The notes under the pieces: model-generated
The model's database searches: none
The model's input: only the letters and a program-made list of their open reading frames with translations
Told to the model about the DNA's origin: nothing
Position numbers and translations under genes: made by a program
Source: CAYGJN01 sp964350135
Lineage (GTDB): Bacteria; Bdellovibrionota; Bacteriovoracia; Bacteriovoracales; Bacteriovoracaceae
Assembly: GCA_964350135.1 (NCBI GenBank)
Contig: CAYGJN010000035.1
Span: 1-23,051, forward strand
Direction of reading: 5' to 3'
DNA: 23,051 nucleotides
Shown here: one piece after another, positions 21,924 to 23,051 of the stretch
Numbering within the stretch: the first letter of the stretch is position 1
How the letters are laid out: every line of letters starts with the position of its first letter

Positions 21924-21925
21924 CC

Positions 21926-22957
21926 CTATATATCAGCTTCAAAACGAGGTTCGAGCTCAATAAGTTTTTTAAGAGCTTCTTGTGGTGAAACTCCTTCATA
22001 CAAAATTTTATAGATGCTTTGGAAAATCACACAACGAATATCATAACGTGAGGCCAGGTGATGAACTGACTTAGCAGTCTTATACCCTTCAACTGTACTT
22101 CGTTGAGAGTTTATAATTTCTAGAGGCTCTCTTCCCTTAGCTATCTCAATTCCAAATTGCTTATTTCTAGATAGCCCACCAGTAGTTGTAAGAATTAAAT
22201 CTCCCATTCCACTTAGGCCATAAAATGTTTCGGGTCGAGCATTATAAACTACACCAAAACGAAGCATCTCTCTTGTTGCCCTTGTTATTAGTGCTGCTCG
22301 AGTATTATGATTAAAACCAAGTCCTTCAGCAATTCCCCCTGCAATAGCAATAACATTTTTAAGGGCTCCCCCTAGTAAAACACCTTTGATATCATAGGAC
22401 TTAAATATTTTAAAAAAATCAGTCTGTAACATTCGAGCTGATTTTAAAAGTACCTTTTTTGATTTACCGGCCAAAGTGACTAGAGTAATTTGTTTATCAA
22501 GAATTTCCTTTGCAAAACTTGGTCCTGATAGAAAACAAAATTGATCTTGGTATTCTCTAAAACATTCAAAGAATAAATCATCTGGAAGTTCTAATGTTTC
22601 TGTATGAATCCCCTTGGCCAGTGAGACTAGAGGTATTCCTTCTTCTAGATATTTTTCTATTTGCTCTTTATTATTTCTTGAAAAATCTAAAATAGCAGAG
22701 GTTGGAAGACCTGAAATTAAAATCTCAACTTTTCCTTTAGTTTTCTCTTCAAGTTCCTGCCAGCTCAGGGCCGCTTCGATATTAGCAGGAAGCTTAATCC
22801 CTGGTAGATAAACTGAGTTTTCACCAGAATTAATTGCATCATAAATATCTTGAGATCGAACTTTAAGAATAACTTGTTTGAAATTACAGGCTAGAACTGA
22901 GGCAATACTTGTACCAAAGGCTCCTGCTCCTAAGACTATAGCTGTTTCGTGCTTCAT
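21926..22957 (-). CDS. gpsA: Glycerol-3-phosphate dehydrogenase [NAD(P)+]
   Basis: This 343-residue cytoplasmic enzyme reduces dihydroxyacetone phosphate to sn-glycerol-3-phosphate for phospholipid synthesis. The dinucleotide-binding motif is GAGAFGTSIA at about 10-19. Other family landmarks are SLAKGIHTET, FLSGPSFAKEI, and the substrate/catalytic segment ALKNVIAIAGG around residue 200 with its Lys, followed by GLGFNHNTRAALITR. The GLSGMGDLILTTTGGLSRN segment is also characteristic. Length and motif order are normal. GAGGGG lies eleven bases before ATG 22957. It is convergent with the ABC/DUF1854 locus. The gene upstream of it lies outside the window. Confidence 0.97.
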   Translation of the reverse strand: MKHETAIVLGAGAFGTSIASVLACNFKQVILKVRSQDIYDAINSGENSVYLPGIKLPANIEAALSWQELEEKTKGKVEILISGLPTSAILDFSRNNKEQIEKYLEEGIPLVSLAKGIHTETLELPDDLFFECFREYQDQFCFLSGPSFAKEILDKQITLVTLAGKSKKVLLKSARMLQTDFFKIFKSYDIKGVLLGGALKNVIAIAGGIAEGLGFNHNTRAALITRATREMLRFGVVYNARPETFYGLSGMGDLILTTTGGLSRNKQFGIEIAKGREPLEIINSQRSTVEGYKTAKSVHHLASRYDIRCVIFQSIYKILYEGVSPQEALKKLIELEPRFEADI

Positions 22958-22998
22958 AAAGACATTAACCCCTCAATTACTAAGACTTTTTTATAAAT

Positions 22999-23020
22999 CT
23001 CAACTATTTCACTAGTTGAG
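22999..23020. repeat. Inverted repeat upstream of gpsA
   Basis: CTCAACTA (22999-23006) and TAGTTGAG (23013-23020) form an eight-bp stem with a six-base loop, about 40 bases upstream of the gpsA start. It lacks a T tract in either direction. It could be an operator or the end of a gene beyond the window. Nothing else is seen from 22958 to the right edge. Confidence 0.35.
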
Positions 23021-23051
23021 TTTACCTCTTTAAAGAAAGTATAGCCGCTAT

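Noticed and set aside
1..23051. CRISPR arrays, tRNA or rRNA genes, insertion sequences
   Set aside because: No regularly spaced direct repeats, cloverleaf-like segments, rRNA-like stretches, transposase frames or terminal repeats were seen by eye. A tRNA or covariance-model scan was not possible here.

Overview
The window is about 23 kb of compact, AT-rich bacterial chromosome. Several genes start with GTG or TTG. Shine-Dalgarno sequences are purine-rich, and convergent genes overlap at their stop codons. A FliL-like protein, paired secreted M16 peptidases, a large cysteine-bearing secreted orphan, an ScsB/DsbD-type reductase and a DUF1854-type ABC exporter suggest a Gram-negative, probably motile bacterium. 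My best guess is a Bdellovibrionota/Bacteriovoracia-like predator lineage. That is an inference from gene content, because the window has no rRNA or other phylogenetic marker.

Layout. 1-2308 (minus): a catalytic M16 peptidase followed by a non-catalytic M16 partner that runs off the left edge. 2372-5003 (plus): a PhnP-like metallo-hydrolase, alanine dehydrogenase, a FliL-like membrane protein and a coupled 49-residue membrane peptide. 5000-7023 (minus): tryptophanyl-tRNA synthetase, a rhomboid-fold protein with Thr at the nucleophile position, and a 57-residue orphan. 7150-7908 (plus): an unrecognised protein. 7905-10775 (minus): an exonuclease-helicase fusion of the DinG type. 10887-13269 (plus): a tight operon of a DUF420-like membrane protein, BolA, a CGFS monothiol glutaredoxin and an alanine/glycine:cation symporter. 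13253-16275 (minus): a 798-residue secreted protein coupled by ATGA overlap to a zinc-ribbon methyltransferase. 16405-18549 (plus): an ScsB/DsbD-like thiol reductase. 18550-21900 (plus): a poorly assembled stretch with two N10 gaps and small orphans, leading to an ABC exporter and its DUF1854 partner; the latter carries two in-frame stops. 21926-22957 (minus): GpsA.

How genes may work together. AgcS could import alanine and alanine dehydrogenase could deaminate it, although the two genes are 7.6 kb apart. BolA with CGFS glutaredoxin is a known Fe-S handling pair, and the DinG-type helicase here keeps an apparent Fe-S cluster. The ScsB/DsbD-like reductase diverges from a secreted protein with eight cysteines, and a perfect 14-bp palindrome lies between them. 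The ABC exporter and DUF1854 gene match a pair described elsewhere near cyanophycin genes, but no cyanophycin synthetase or cyanophycinase is visible here.

I see no tRNA, rRNA, CRISPR array, insertion sequence or prophage. The most unusual items are the broken or split ABC/DUF1854 locus, the Thr-substituted rhomboid, the exonuclease plus Fe-S DinG architecture, and the secreted cysteine-bearing orphan opposite a thiol reductase.
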